Below are positions 8,315-16,353 of a DNA stretch of 25,761 bases, one piece after another. Where the stretch lies: contig JAKBFR010000024.1 of NCBI GenBank assembly GCA_021837545.1, forward strand, positions 1 through 25,761, in the 5' to 3' direction. Every line of letters starts with the position of its first letter. Position 1 is the first letter of the stretch. A program made the position numbers and the translations under genes. Origin of the DNA: Bacillota bacterium. Lineage in GTDB: Bacteria; Bacillota_A; Clostridia; Clostridiales; Clostridiaceae. The notes below the pieces were generated by a model. The model did no database searches and was not told where the DNA came from. It was given only the letters and a program-made list of their open reading frames with translations.

Positions 8315-8455
8315 CTAAAGTTATAAAGATGATGTATATTTATGAAACATGAAAATGTATGGAGATTAATAGATAATTTAAAATGAAAATATCTGTAAAA
8401 TAATTATCCTAGTATATACAAGCATAATTATCCAGTAATTTTTTCTTTCATATGG

Positions 8456-8836
8456 CTAAAGTATATTTTCTAAATTTGGCATTTGTAACTTTCTTATATG
8501 ATCAATATTATGTTTTAGTAAATGTAAGGATGTATGAGCTTCTGTTACATCTTCATGAATTATGTATGTAGATAATTTTACAGCCTCATTTAGTAAATTA
8601 TCAAATTCTTGATGACTAAGATATATAGATGTTACCAAATTTTTCTCTTGAATGGAGTTTAACAATTCAAGAGACTTAGAATAGGCTTCTTCAAGCTCAC
8701 CGCCTGTTATTTTAATTTCTATATCTTCAGCTTGCGTTTTAATATCATTACATAAATTGAGGATGGAATTATTTAAGAAACATACACATATCATAGTGAA
8801 GAGAAAGAGAAGTATTGATAATATTGCATTTCTCAT
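8456..8836 (-). CDS. DUF4363 family membrane-anchored protein
   Basis: A 126-aa protein of unknown function. One hydrophobic N-terminal segment (about residues 4-26) acts as a signal anchor; the rest is a helical, charged extracytoplasmic domain with many E, K and L residues. The overall plan matches the DUF4363 proteins that clostridia encode next to DUF421/YetF proteins. Its ATG (8836-8834) overlaps the stop of the upstream DUF421 gene by one base (TAATG), so the two are probably translated as a coupled pair and may act together at the membrane. No catalytic motif is visible. The assignment to DUF4363 is by recall of pattern and neighbour. Confidence 0.75.
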   Translation of the reverse strand: MRNAILSILLFLFTMICVCFLNNSILNLCNDIKTQAEDIEIKITGGELEEAYSKSLELLNSIQEKNLVTSIYLSHQEFDNLLNEAVKLSTYIIHEDVTEAHTSLHLLKHNIDHIRKLQMPNLENIL

Positions 8837-9528
8837 TATGTTTTCTCCTTTTGATATTCATCAAAAAGCTGAAATTTAAATTTGCCTTCAGTGTCGTATA
8901 AAGCTATTAATACATGTTTTATTGATAAAATATTATGATTTTTAAGTAAATTAAGTATCCATTTTTCGTCTTTGTCTATGGACGTTAAAGAATTTTTATT
9001 TATTTTACCATCAGAAATTAATACCTTAGGCAATGCAACTTCAGCATTTTGGGTACTTTTTTCACAATTGCTTTTAGAGGAATTATAATCTACGGGCAAT
9101 ATAGACATCTGGCCATCATTTTCTAATATTGCATATTGAATTTCATCAAGATTAAAATAATTTGCAAGTCGTAATTCTTCTAATAATTCATCTATATTTA
9201 ATTGTTGTTTTTTCAAAGTCGAATAATTAATTCTTCCTTTATGAACCAATATACAAGGTTCTCCATCAACAAACTTTCTTGTATATTGAAATTTCAATCC
9301 TATTTGGGTTAAAAGAGTTTTCAAAAATAATAGGGTTATTATAGGAATAATACCTTGTAATAATGGTAATCTTGAGTCTTGCATGGGTAAGGACGCTAAA
9401 TCTGAAATCATAATTGTTATTACAAATTCATAAGGTTGAAGTTCACCAATTTGCCTTTTCCCCATTAATCTCATTGTGAGTACTACTAATAAGTATAAAA
9501 TTGCAGTTCTAATTGATACTACAAACAT
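8836..9528 (-). CDS. YetF/DUF421 domain membrane protein
   Basis: A 230-aa protein. Hydrophobic segments at about residues 4-22, 33-48 and 56-76 are followed by a soluble domain. The family signature GKRQIGELQPYEFVITIMISDLASLPM region is at 23-49, and the DUF421 fold continues through DGEPCILVHKGRINYSTLKKQQL (88-110). An acidic and polar linker (about 146-160) leads to a C-terminal domain in place of the shorter tails of some members. Function in Clostridium is not established; Bacillus relatives have been linked to spore membrane and lipid-related roles. ATG at 9528 with GAGGTGG 6 bases upstream. Divergent from the nucleoside kinase gene, with a 270-bp shared intergenic region. Confidence 0.85.
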   Translation of the reverse strand: MFVVSIRTAILYLLVVLTMRLMGKRQIGELQPYEFVITIMISDLASLPMQDSRLPLLQGIIPIITLLFLKTLLTQIGLKFQYTRKFVDGEPCILVHKGRINYSTLKKQQLNIDELLEELRLANYFNLDEIQYAILENDGQMSILPVDYNSSKSNCEKSTQNAEVALPKVLISDGKINKNSLTSIDKDEKWILNLLKNHNILSIKHVLIALYDTEGKFKFQLFDEYQKEKT

Positions 9529-9625
9529 AAAAAACCACCTCTAAAAATTAATATTTGCAATAATAAGATTAATATACAAAGAAAAAATAGTTTTATCATT
9601 TTTGGAAAACATGTATATAATATAT

Positions 9626-9655
9626 TTGAAACTATTTAGATGGTTAAAATATAAT
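9626..9655 (+). promoter_or_regulatory. Promoter for the nucleoside kinase, with AGGATACCT repeats downstream
   Basis: TTGAAA (9626-9631), an 18-bp spacer and TATAAT (9650-9655). Downstream, AGGATACCTA occurs at 9696-9705 and again at 9750-9759, 54 bp apart, each with an AGG-N3-CCT dyad. These could be operator or leader-RNA motifs; no function is known to me. Confidence 0.45.
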
Positions 9656-9798
9656 AGAATCATCAAATTACCAAGAATAAACACAGTTTTAGTTTAGGAT
9701 ACCTATGTATTAAAAGGAAAGTTACTTTTAAATTATTACTAAGAATTTGAGGATACCTAAGATTTATAACTAATTTGAGAGGAAAGGTATTAAATTAT

Positions 9799-11454
9799 AT
9801 GATTAATAAAGGATTAGAATCAGAATGTAATACTATTAAAGCTAAAAGAGGAATAACGTTTTATAATTTAATTCTTGATAATTATAAAGATAAAGTTAAA
9901 GATGTTGCTATATGTAAGCTAAATGGAAAATATCATGAATTAACTGAAGTGATTGAAGATGATGGAGAAATAGAAATTATAGGTTTTGATACAGAATTGG
10001 GAATAAAAATTTATACTAGAACATTACAATTCATTTTTATTAAAATAGCTTTAGACTTATTTCCAAAATCTAAAATAACAATAGAACATGCTATAAGTAA
10101 GGCAATATATGGAGAAGTGCATAAAGAAATTCCTTTAAATAAAGATGATATTAATAAAATTAAAACAAGAATGCAGGATATAATAAATAAGGATGTACCA
10201 ATAAACAGCGTTATAACATCAAAAGAAGAAGCAATAGAAATTTTTAAGGGTTACAAAATGGATGATAAAGTTAATCTTTTGAAGTACTGTAATATAAAAG
10301 ATGTACAACTTTATGAACTTGAAGGAAGATACGATTATTTTTATGGGCCAATGGGTTATTCTACAGGCATAATAAAAATTTTTGATGTTTTTAATTATGG
10401 ATCAGGATTTATTTTGCAAAGACCAGAAATAAAAAATTTAAATGTACTTCCTAAATTCAAGGAACAAAAGAGTTTAACTAAGATTTTTATAGAAGCACAA
10501 AAGTGGTTAAGTATATTAGGGATAGAAGATGTTGGAGCATTAAATGGAAAAGTGATTAATAATGAATTGAGAAATACAATAATGGTTTCAGAAGCTCTTC
10601 ATGAAAAGAAGATAGTTAATATTGCAGATGATATTTCAAATAAAAAAGATGTGAAAATTATACTTATTGCAGGACCATCTTCTTCAGGAAAAACAACATT
10701 TGCCAATCGGTTAAGTATACAGCTTAAGGTAAATGGATTAATACCTATTCCATTATCACTTGACAATTATTTTTTTAATCGCATAGATACACCTAGAGAT
10801 AAAAATGGTGATTATGATTATGAATCTATTAATGCATTAGATTTAAAATTATTAAACGAAAATTTAGAAAAGTTAATGAATGGGGAAAAGGTTGATTTAC
10901 CAATTTATAATTTTAAAACTGGAGAAAAGGAATGGAATGATTATAAAGTGCAATTACCATTAAATGGAGTGTTAATACTTGAAGGAATTCATGGATTAAA
11001 TCCAAATTTAATTTCAAGTGAATTGAATAGTAATGTATTTAAAATATATATATCAGCCTTAACTCAATTAAATATAGATAATCATAATAGAATTTCTACA
11101 ACTGATGTAAGAAAAGTAAGACGAATAGTTAGAGATTCGTTATCAAGAGGATATCGAGCAGAGGAAACTTTGAAAATGTGGCAATCTATAAAAATTGGAG
11201 AAAAAAACAACATATTTGTTTATCAAGAGGAAGCAGATGTTACATTTAATTCTACATTGGTTTATGAACTTGGAGTATTAAAGCCATATGCATTAAAAGA
11301 ATTAAATAAAATAACTGCTGAAAGTCCAGTATATTCAGAAGCTATAAGATTAAAGGCTTTCTTAAGTTTTTTTGAAAAAATTGATGTTGAGGAAGTACCT
11401 AAGAATTCTATTTTAAGAGAATTTATTGGTGGGTCAGCTTTCTATGAATATTAG
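9799..11454 (+). CDS. Uridine kinase-like nucleoside kinase with N-terminal TGS/ThrRS-like domains
   Basis: A 551-aa cytoplasmic protein that probably phosphorylates a nucleoside with ATP or GTP. The N-terminal half resembles the TGS and editing-associated regions of threonyl-tRNA synthetase (for example IEHAISKAIYGEV near residue 96 and EAIEIFKGYKMDDKVNLL near 145). The C-terminal half is a P-loop kinase of the uridine kinase/phosphoribulokinase family with Walker A GPSSSGKT at about 292-299 and SLDNYFFNR after it. This fusion is a known clostridial architecture; the true substrate is uncertain. ATG at 9799 was chosen over an in-frame TTG at 9775 because AGGAAAGG precedes the ATG. Single-gene unit with a strong terminator at 11520. 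Confidence 0.85.
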   Translation: MINKGLESECNTIKAKRGITFYNLILDNYKDKVKDVAICKLNGKYHELTEVIEDDGEIEIIGFDTELGIKIYTRTLQFIFIKIALDLFPKSKITIEHAISKAIYGEVHKEIPLNKDDINKIKTRMQDIINKDVPINSVITSKEEAIEIFKGYKMDDKVNLLKYCNIKDVQLYELEGRYDYFYGPMGYSTGIIKIFDVFNYGSGFILQRPEIKNLNVLPKFKEQKSLTKIFIEAQKWLSILGIEDVGALNGKVINNELRNTIMVSEALHEKKIVNIADDISNKKDVKIILIAGPSSSGKTTFANRLSIQLKVNGLIPIPLSLDNYFFNRIDTPRDKNGDYDYESINALDLKLLNENLEKLMNGEKVDLPIYNFKTGEKEWNDYKVQLPLNGVLILEGIHGLNPNLISSELNSNVFKIYISALTQLNIDNHNRISTTDVRKVRRIVRDSLSRGYRAEETLKMWQSIKIGEKNNIFVYQEEADVTFNSTLVYELGVLKPYALKELNKITAESPVYSEAIRLKAFLSFFEKIDVEEVPKNSILREFIGGSAFYEY

Positions 11455-11462
11455 ATGAAAGT

Positions 11463-11487
11463 ATTAGGTGACCATTGAGGGTATAAA
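11463..11487 (-). repeat. Fragment of the dispersed structured element
   Basis: The plus-strand stretch TTAGGTGACCATTGAGGGTATAA closely matches the complement of the CCTCAAGGGG/ACC core of copy 1 (5309-5330). It is a short degenerate remnant in minus orientation, just past the kinase stop codon. Confidence 0.4.
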
Positions 11488-11519
11488 GGAAAAATAATAA
11501 CTAAATTGCAAGAAAAAAT

Positions 11520-11552
11520 GACATCAATACATTTAGGTTGATGTCGTTTTTT
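11520..11552 (+). terminator. Rho-independent terminator of the nucleoside kinase gene
   Basis: GACATCAA (11520-11527) pairs with TTGATGTC (11538-11545) around a 10-base loop, followed by a T-tract (11547-11552). Confidence 0.85.
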
Positions 11553-11938
11553 GATTTTAAATAAGAAATGAATTAATAAATATTTAGTAGAAGTTATTAT
11601 AAATGGTATGAAATGAGTATCAATAAACTTAATAATGGAATTTTTTTTTGAAAAAATCTAGTTGGATTATTATATTTATAATATGCATTAACTAAATATG
11701 TGTTATGATAATAATAATGGTATAGTCTACTTTTGCTACAATCTACTAGCAAATATTTCATTAGATTTAGGAATATTTTCTATGATGAGGAGAAACGCGT
11801 CTAAAGAAATTATAATCTGTCTTATATTTTTTCTATAATTGATGATTTAATAGCTATTATTATAATTTATATATTTTGTAATACTAATATACTGTAAAGT
11901 AAATATAACTAAAAAATTTATTTGGGGAGGTGCTCTAA
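11553..11938. other. 386-bp AT-rich intergenic region before citrate synthase
   Basis: No convincing gene or RNA. It contains an inverted repeat TTTGCTA (11732-11738) / TAGCAAA (11747-11753), 8 bases apart, which could be an operator, and a run of nine or more T at about 11641. Several TATAAT-like hexamers occur but none has a well-spaced -35. The citrate synthase promoter must lie here but I cannot place it. Confidence 0.4.
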
Positions 11939-11941
11939 CTG
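11924..11941 (+). promoter_or_regulatory. Strong ribosome site followed by an in-frame CTG
   Basis: GGGGAGGTG (11924-11932) is 6-7 bases before CTG (11939-11941), which is in frame with the downstream ATG at 11969 and would add ten residues (beginning M-KNNIELEEK). No comparable Shine-Dalgarno site precedes the ATG. This suggests non-AUG initiation of citrate synthase or a mutated former start. Confidence 0.5.
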
Positions 11942-11968
11942 AAAAATAATATAGAGCTTGAAGAGAAA

Positions 11969-13300
11969 ATGTTAAAAATTCTTAGTCATAAGGCACAGGA
12001 AAATAATAAAATTAATGCTGAATTATTTGGTAAATATCAAGTTAAAAGGGGGCTTAGGGATATTGATGGGAGAGGCGTGCTTGTTGGCCTTACAGAAATT
12101 GGAGACGTACGTTCTTATATAGTTGAAGAAAATGAAATGGTTCCTATGCCTGGGAAATTATTTTATAGGGGATTTAACATTTCTGATATTGTTAATGGAT
12201 TTCTGAAAAACGATTCTTTTGGATTTGAAGAGACGTGCTACTTGCTTTTATTTGGTAATCTTCCTACGGAACAGGAATTAAAGGAGTTTGAAGAACTCTT
12301 GTCAGTATATAGGAATTTACCTGGTGGTTTTGTGCGTGATATGATATTGAAAATGCCTAGTAAAGACATTATGAATTCAATGGCACGAAGTGTATTAGCG
12401 TTTTATAGTTTAGATGATTTAGCAGATGATACTTCTATAGAAAATGTATTAAGGCAATGCTTAATACTAATAGCATGTTTTCCATTGATGGCAGTTTATG
12501 GTTATCAAGCTTGTACTCATTACCATGACAACAATAGTTTGTTTATACACAGTCCACAACCTGAGTTAAGCACTGCTGAAAATATTCTTTATATGCTTAG
12601 ACCGGATAACCAATATACAAAACTTGAAGCAACCCTTCTTGATCTTGCACTTGTTCTTCATGCAGAACACGGTGGAGGAAATAACTCAACCTTCGTCACA
12701 CATGTTGTTACATCGTCTGGTTCAGATACATATTCAGTTATGGCTGCAGCTCTTGGTTCGCTAAAAGGTCCAAGGCATGGTGGTGCAAATATCAAAGTTG
12801 TGCAGATGTTTGAAGATATAAAACAAAACATCAAGGACTGGAAGGACGATAGAGAGGTTGAAGAATACCTTATGAAAATACTCAATAAGGAAGTCTTTGA
12901 TGGTTCAGGACTGATTTATGGTATAGGTCATGCAGTTTATTCAATATCAGACCCCCGAGCTGTTATTTTCAAAGAACATGTTGAAAAGCTTGCAAAGGAA
13001 AAAGGATTTGAAAATGAATATAATTTGTATGCAAAAGTTGAAAAATTGGCACCTGAGGTAGTTGGCAAAGTACGTAAAATATACAAGGGTGTAAGTGCAA
13101 ATGTGGATTTTTACTCAGCTTTTGTATATAGAATGCTTGATATACCTCCAGAATTATTTACTCCTATTTTCGCTATGTCAAGAATATCAGGGTGGAGCGC
13201 TCATCGTATTGAAGAAATTGTCAATGCGGGTAAAATAATTAGACCTGCATATAAGAATGTAGTTAAAAGGAAGAAATACGTTGATATTGATGAACGATGA
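11969..13300 (+). CDS. Citrate synthase (Si-type; citrate/2-methylcitrate synthase family)
   Basis: Condenses acetyl-CoA with oxaloacetate to citrate; related members use propionyl-CoA. In the 443-aa frame the catalytic set of the Si-type family is visible: H234 in HAEHGGGN, H321 in GIGHAVYSISDPR and D380 in NVDFYS, with GPRHGGAN (268-274) also conserved. Many Clostridium species instead use an unrelated Re-citrate synthase, so this form is worth noting. No aconitase or isocitrate dehydrogenase is adjacent. A plausible role is the oxidative branch to 2-oxoglutarate and glutamate, which feeds the nearby arginine pathway. The ATG is the conservative start; a CTG at 11939 has the better ribosome site. 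The gene looks somewhat richer in G+C than neighbours (28 of 60 bases in 12661-12720). Confidence 0.9.
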   Translation: MLKILSHKAQENNKINAELFGKYQVKRGLRDIDGRGVLVGLTEIGDVRSYIVEENEMVPMPGKLFYRGFNISDIVNGFLKNDSFGFEETCYLLLFGNLPTEQELKEFEELLSVYRNLPGGFVRDMILKMPSKDIMNSMARSVLAFYSLDDLADDTSIENVLRQCLILIACFPLMAVYGYQACTHYHDNNSLFIHSPQPELSTAENILYMLRPDNQYTKLEATLLDLALVLHAEHGGGNNSTFVTHVVTSSGSDTYSVMAAALGSLKGPRHGGANIKVVQMFEDIKQNIKDWKDDREVEEYLMKILNKEVFDGSGLIYGIGHAVYSISDPRAVIFKEHVEKLAKEKGFENEYNLYAKVEKLAPEVVGKVRKIYKGVSANVDFYSAFVYRMLDIPPELFTPIFAMSRISGWSAHRIEEIVNAGKIIRPAYKNVVKRKKYVDIDER

Positions 13301-13333
13301 TGTTTATCTAATAGTGAACTATGAGATAAACAT
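13300..13333 (+). repeat. Long hairpin at the citrate synthase stop codon
   Basis: ATGTTTATCT (13300-13309) pairs with AGATAAACAT (13324-13333), and inside it ATAGT pairs with ACTAT around GA, giving about 15 bp. It starts on the last base of the TGA stop. No T-tract follows, so it is not a standard terminator. The motif AACTATGAGATAAA (13317-13330) recurs at 15535-15548. Confidence 0.5.
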
Positions 13334-13343
13334 ACTTCACATT

Positions 13344-13442
13344 ATCTCAAGTTCAATATACATAGTCTCTTTGACTTCTTGTGAATAACTTTTTCATTAT
13401 AGATAGCATGGAAGCATTAGAGTAGCTAGACATCGGATAAAG
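13344..13442 (+). repeat. Degenerate copy of the dispersed structured element
   Basis: It keeps CTCAAG and TAGTC in the order seen in copies 1 and 2 and ends with AGACATCGGATAAAG (13428-13442). That end matches copy 2 (AGACATCAGATAAAAG, 22793-22808) and copy 1 (ATCGGATAAAG). The 5' hairpins are lost. A relic rather than a working copy. Confidence 0.35.
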
Positions 13443-13463
13443 AATTTAATGAAAATAATTTGG

Positions 13464-13496
13464 AGAGTGAGTTTGATATATAGACTCACTCTTTTT
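13464..13496 (+). terminator. Terminator downstream of citrate synthase
   Basis: AGAGTGAGT (13464-13472) pairs with ACTCACTCT (13484-13492), followed by TTTTT. A good intrinsic terminator about 165 bp after the gene. Confidence 0.8.
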
Positions 13497-13551
13497 AATT
13501 TAAAAAAGTAATTAAAATTAGTAAGTTATAATAGAAAATTAAATTATATGG

Positions 13552-13594
13552 TGATTTAATATATTAAATTTAGTGATGTTATGATTTAATATAT
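13552..13594 (+). promoter_or_regulatory. Paired direct repeat upstream of sdaAB
   Basis: TGATTTAATATAT occurs at 13552-13564 and 13582-13594, 30 bp apart (about three helical turns), 50-95 bp before the sdaAB start. It may be a regulator site or overlap the promoter; the sequence is so AT-rich that chance similarity is possible. Confidence 0.3.
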
Positions 13595-13645
13595 ATAAAA
13601 TAAACAAATTAATGATATATTCATATATAAGAAAGAGGAGCGATA

Positions 13646-14323
13646 ATGAAAGGAATTGGAGTTTTTGATATTTTAGGACCTATTATGATAGGTCCATCAA
13701 GTTCACATACAGCAGGTGCAGCTAGGCTTGGCAAAATTGCAATGAGTATAGCTGGTGGAGATATAGCAGAAGTGACATTTTTATTACATGGATCATTTGC
13801 TAAAACATATAAAGGTCATGGAACAGATAGGGCATTGATTGCTGGAATTCTAGGAATGGAACCAAGCGATGAAAGGCTTAGGAATTCTATGGAAATAGCA
13901 AAAGAAAAGAAGATTAAATTTTTATTTAAGGAAGCTGATTTAGGTGATGTTCATCCTAATACAGTGAAATTTATTATGAGAACAACAAATGATAAAAATT
14001 GTGAGGTTATGGGTTCTTCTATCGGTGGAGGAAATATTCAAATTATAGAGGTTAATGATAATGAAGTTGATTTTACTGGAATGTATGAAACCTTAATAGT
14101 AACTCATAAAGATGCTCCAGGGGTTATTAATAGTGTAACGAGTGTTCTTTATAGTGAAAATATAAATGTAGCTTTTATGAGGGTTTTTAGACATCATAAA
14201 GGTCAAGAAGCTACAATGATTTTTGAACTGGATAATAGGGTTAGTGATGAATTAATAGAAAAGATTAAGAATATTGAATTGCTACATAATGTAATCACAA
14301 TAAGCCCAGCGGAAATCAGCTAA
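13646..14323 (+). CDS. sdaAB: L-serine dehydratase, iron-sulfur-dependent, beta subunit
   Basis: Beta subunit of the oxygen-sensitive two-subunit enzyme that deaminates L-serine to pyruvate and ammonia. The 225-aa protein begins with the family hallmark GPSSSHTAG (17-25) and ends with an ACT domain (about 148-225, THKDAPGVINSVTSVL...) thought to bind serine. ATG at 13646 with GAGGAG 6 bases upstream. The alpha subunit follows after 112 bp. The last codons and stop (AGC TAA) lie in the first unit of a heptad repeat array (14317-14351), so the natural C-terminus may have been altered by that array. Confidence 0.95.
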   Translation: MKGIGVFDILGPIMIGPSSSHTAGAARLGKIAMSIAGGDIAEVTFLLHGSFAKTYKGHGTDRALIAGILGMEPSDERLRNSMEIAKEKKIKFLFKEADLGDVHPNTVKFIMRTTNDKNCEVMGSSIGGGNIQIIEVNDNEVDFTGMYETLIVTHKDAPGVINSVTSVLYSENINVAFMRVFRHHKGQEATMIFELDNRVSDELIEKIKNIELLHNVITISPAEIS

Positions 14324-14351
14324 CAGTTATCAATGAACAATTAACAGTTAC
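14317..14351 (+). repeat. Five-unit heptad array D overlapping the sdaAB stop codon
   Basis: CAGCTAA, CAGTTAT, CAATGAA, CAATTAA and CAGTTAC start at 14317, 14324, 14331, 14338 and 14345. Perfect 7-bp period. The sdaAB stop TAA is bases 5-7 of the first unit. No clear inverted arm follows before sdaAA. Confidence 0.7.
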
Positions 14352-14435
14352 TTGGTAAGATAGCTAAATTAATTATGCTGGAATTTAATATCTACAGTGA
14401 ACAAAGACTAGTTAAGAAAGGTGGAATAGTTATTT

Positions 14436-15320
14436 ATGATAGCAAAGACGGGCATAGAATTATTAGAAATATGTGAGAAATATAATATTACACTAAGTGA
14501 ATATGCTATAAGATGCGAGGTAGAGGAAAAAGGATTAACAAGAGATGAAGTCATAGAAAAGATGAGAAAGAATTTAAAGGTTATGATTTCAGCAGCTAAT
14601 GAGGGAATGGAAAAGGAAGTTTATTCAGTTAGCGGATTAATAGGAGGAGATGGCTTTAAGTTATATAATTATGCTAAACAAGGAAAAACTCTTACCGGTA
14701 CTGTAACAAATATGGCAATGGCAATGGCACTTTCTTCATCAGAAGTTAATGCATCTATGGGAAAAATAGTTGCATGTCCAACCGCTGGTTCGTGTGGGAT
14801 ATTGCCAGCTGTAATTTTATCAGTAGGTAAAAAACTCGACTTAGATGAAGATGGACTTTTAAATGGATTATTTGCAGCAGCAGCTGTTGGAATTATTATT
14901 GGATTAAACGCTACATTATCAGGAGCAGAAGGTGGATGTCAAGCAGAATGTGGTTCAGCTTCAGCAATGGGGGCAGCAGCCGCTATTGAGATGATGGGAG
15001 GAACTCCTCAAATGAGTTTAGATGCAGCAGCTATAATATTTAAAAATGTGTTAGGACTTGTATGTGATCCTGTTGCAGGACTTGTGGAAATACCTTGTGC
15101 TAAGAGAAATGCCCAAGGGGCTATAACTGCATTATGTGCAGTTGATATGGTAATGGCTGGTGTAGCATCTAAAATTCCATTTGATGATACGGTAAGTGCG
15201 ATGTATAAGGTAGGTAAAAGTTTACCATCAGCTCTTAGAGAAACAGCATTAGGGGGAGTGGCAACAACAAAAGAAGGGTTAAGACTTAAGGAAAAGGTTT
15301 TTGGAAAAGATAATAGATAG
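14436..15320 (+). CDS. sdaAA: L-serine dehydratase, iron-sulfur-dependent, alpha subunit
   Basis: Catalytic alpha subunit, 294 aa, partner of the beta subunit encoded just upstream. Cysteines conserved in the family are visible: C114 and C120 in ACPTAGSCGI, C168 and C172 in GGCQAECGS, C210 in CDPVAG and C221 in IPCAKRN. Some of these ligate the [4Fe-4S] cluster that activates serine as a Lewis acid; related enzymes use cysteines equivalent to C168/C210/C221. The glycine/alanine-rich middle (143-190) is typical. ATG at 14436 with AAAGGTGG upstream. A 13-bp hairpin follows the stop. Beta-before-alpha order and length are normal for Firmicutes. Confidence 0.95.
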   Translation: MIAKTGIELLEICEKYNITLSEYAIRCEVEEKGLTRDEVIEKMRKNLKVMISAANEGMEKEVYSVSGLIGGDGFKLYNYAKQGKTLTGTVTNMAMAMALSSSEVNASMGKIVACPTAGSCGILPAVILSVGKKLDLDEDGLLNGLFAAAAVGIIIGLNATLSGAEGGCQAECGSASAMGAAAAIEMMGGTPQMSLDAAAIIFKNVLGLVCDPVAGLVEIPCAKRNAQGAITALCAVDMVMAGVASKIPFDDTVSAMYKVGKSLPSALRETALGGVATTKEGLRLKEKVFGKDNR

Positions 15321-15328
15321 AATATAAT

Positions 15329-15363
15329 AAATAGCAAGCATAATTTTTCAATGCTTGCTATTT
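15329..15363 (+). terminator. 13-bp hairpin after sdaAA
   Basis: AAATAGCAAGCAT (15329-15341) pairs perfectly with 15351-15363 around a 9-base loop, eight bases after the stop. The following T-tract is poor (ATTCATT), but position and strength favour termination. Confidence 0.7.
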
Positions 15364-15663
15364 ATTCATTATCATACTTCTTTATATAGATTTATCTCTC
15401 CAGTGCCTATGCTAAGATCGGCTAACAAAGCAATTATTCTTGTAAAATGTTCGATAGACATCAAATAACTATACAAGTATTAATTTGTTGCTTAGATATA
15501 TAAATTCGATATAATTAATTATAAGGTAAAAGTTAACTATGAGATAAATATTTTATATTAAAATTATCAATAGTAGATTTTATGAAAACTTAATAATGTA
15601 ACATCCATATTTAAAAAATTGCAAGAAAGAGTATTATTCTCTTAATGGAAGGAAGAAAAATTG
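15364..15663. other. 300-bp intergenic region before the two-component system
   Basis: No gene found. It holds a possible promoter TTGCTT (15488-15493), 16 bp, TATAAT (15510-15515). GATAGACATCAAATAA (about 15453-15468) resembles the 3' end of the structured element. AACTATGAGATAAA (15535-15548) is shared with the hairpin after citrate synthase. It looks like the debris of decayed repeats. Confidence 0.35.
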
Positions 15664-16353
15664 ATGAATTTATTAGCAAGAGAACAAATTACTATTCTTA
15701 TAGTAGATGATGAAAAAAGCATAGTTGATTTCATAAAAATGGGATTAGAAGCAGAAGGCTATACTGTATATTCCGCTTTTGATGGAAATGAAGCAATTGA
15801 TTTAGCTCAAAAAATAAATCCTCATATAGTTATATTAGATATTATGCTACCAGGAATGGATGGGTATGAAGTATGCTCAAGGATTAAAAAATCAATAAAA
15901 ACATCAATCCTTATGCTTACAGCAAGAGATGAAGTTGATGATAAAGTAAGAGGCTTAGATATTGGAGCAGATGACTATATGGCAAAGCCTTTTAGTTTTA
16001 AAGAACTTTTAGCACGAATTAATGCTAGAATAAGAAACAGTTTTCCAGAATTAGATGATGTAATTAATATTGGTGAGTTTACTATCGATGATGGAGCACA
16101 TGAATTCACATATTGTGGAAAAGTATTAGATCTACCTCCTACTCAATATAATTTATTAAGATTTTTACTTATAAATAATGGAATAGTATTAAGTAAATCA
16201 TTGATACTTGAAAAAGTTTGGGGATATGATTTTAATGGAGAAGAAAATATTGTTGAAGTATACATAAGATATCTACGGGATAAAATTGAAGATAAAGAAC
16301 ATAACATTATAAGAACTATACGTGGTGTTGGGTATAAAGTGGTGATACAATGA
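15664..16353 (+). CDS. OmpR/PhoB-family response regulator
   Basis: Cytoplasmic transcription regulator, 229 aa. The N-terminal receiver domain has the acidic pair D15/D16, phosphoacceptor D59 in VILDIMLPGMDG, T86 and K108 in AKPFS. The C-terminal winged helix (about 135-229) ends with the family block ENIVEVYIRYLRDKIE...IRTIRGVGYKV. The frame starts at TTG 15661, but ATG 15664 is preferred with GGAAGGA upstream. It overlaps the kinase gene by four bases (ATGA), so both come from one mRNA. It is followed by an ApbE/flavoprotein pair whose promoter region has an 11-bp-spaced direct repeat, the spacing OmpR-type regulators bind; that is the likely target. Confidence 0.93.
   Translation: MNLLAREQITILIVDDEKSIVDFIKMGLEAEGYTVYSAFDGNEAIDLAQKINPHIVILDIMLPGMDGYEVCSRIKKSIKTSILMLTARDEVDDKVRGLDIGADDYMAKPFSFKELLARINARIRNSFPELDDVINIGEFTIDDGAHEFTYCGKVLDLPPTQYNLLRFLLINNGIVLSKSLILEKVWGYDFNGEENIVEVYIRYLRDKIEDKEHNIIRTIRGVGYKVVIQ

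Noticed and set aside
12658..12885. Minus-strand frames within citrate synthase, sdaAA (15008-15337), the histidine kinase, thiD and the flavoprotein gene
   Set aside because: All are shadows of well-supported genes, lack Shine-Dalgarno sites and encode no recognisable protein.
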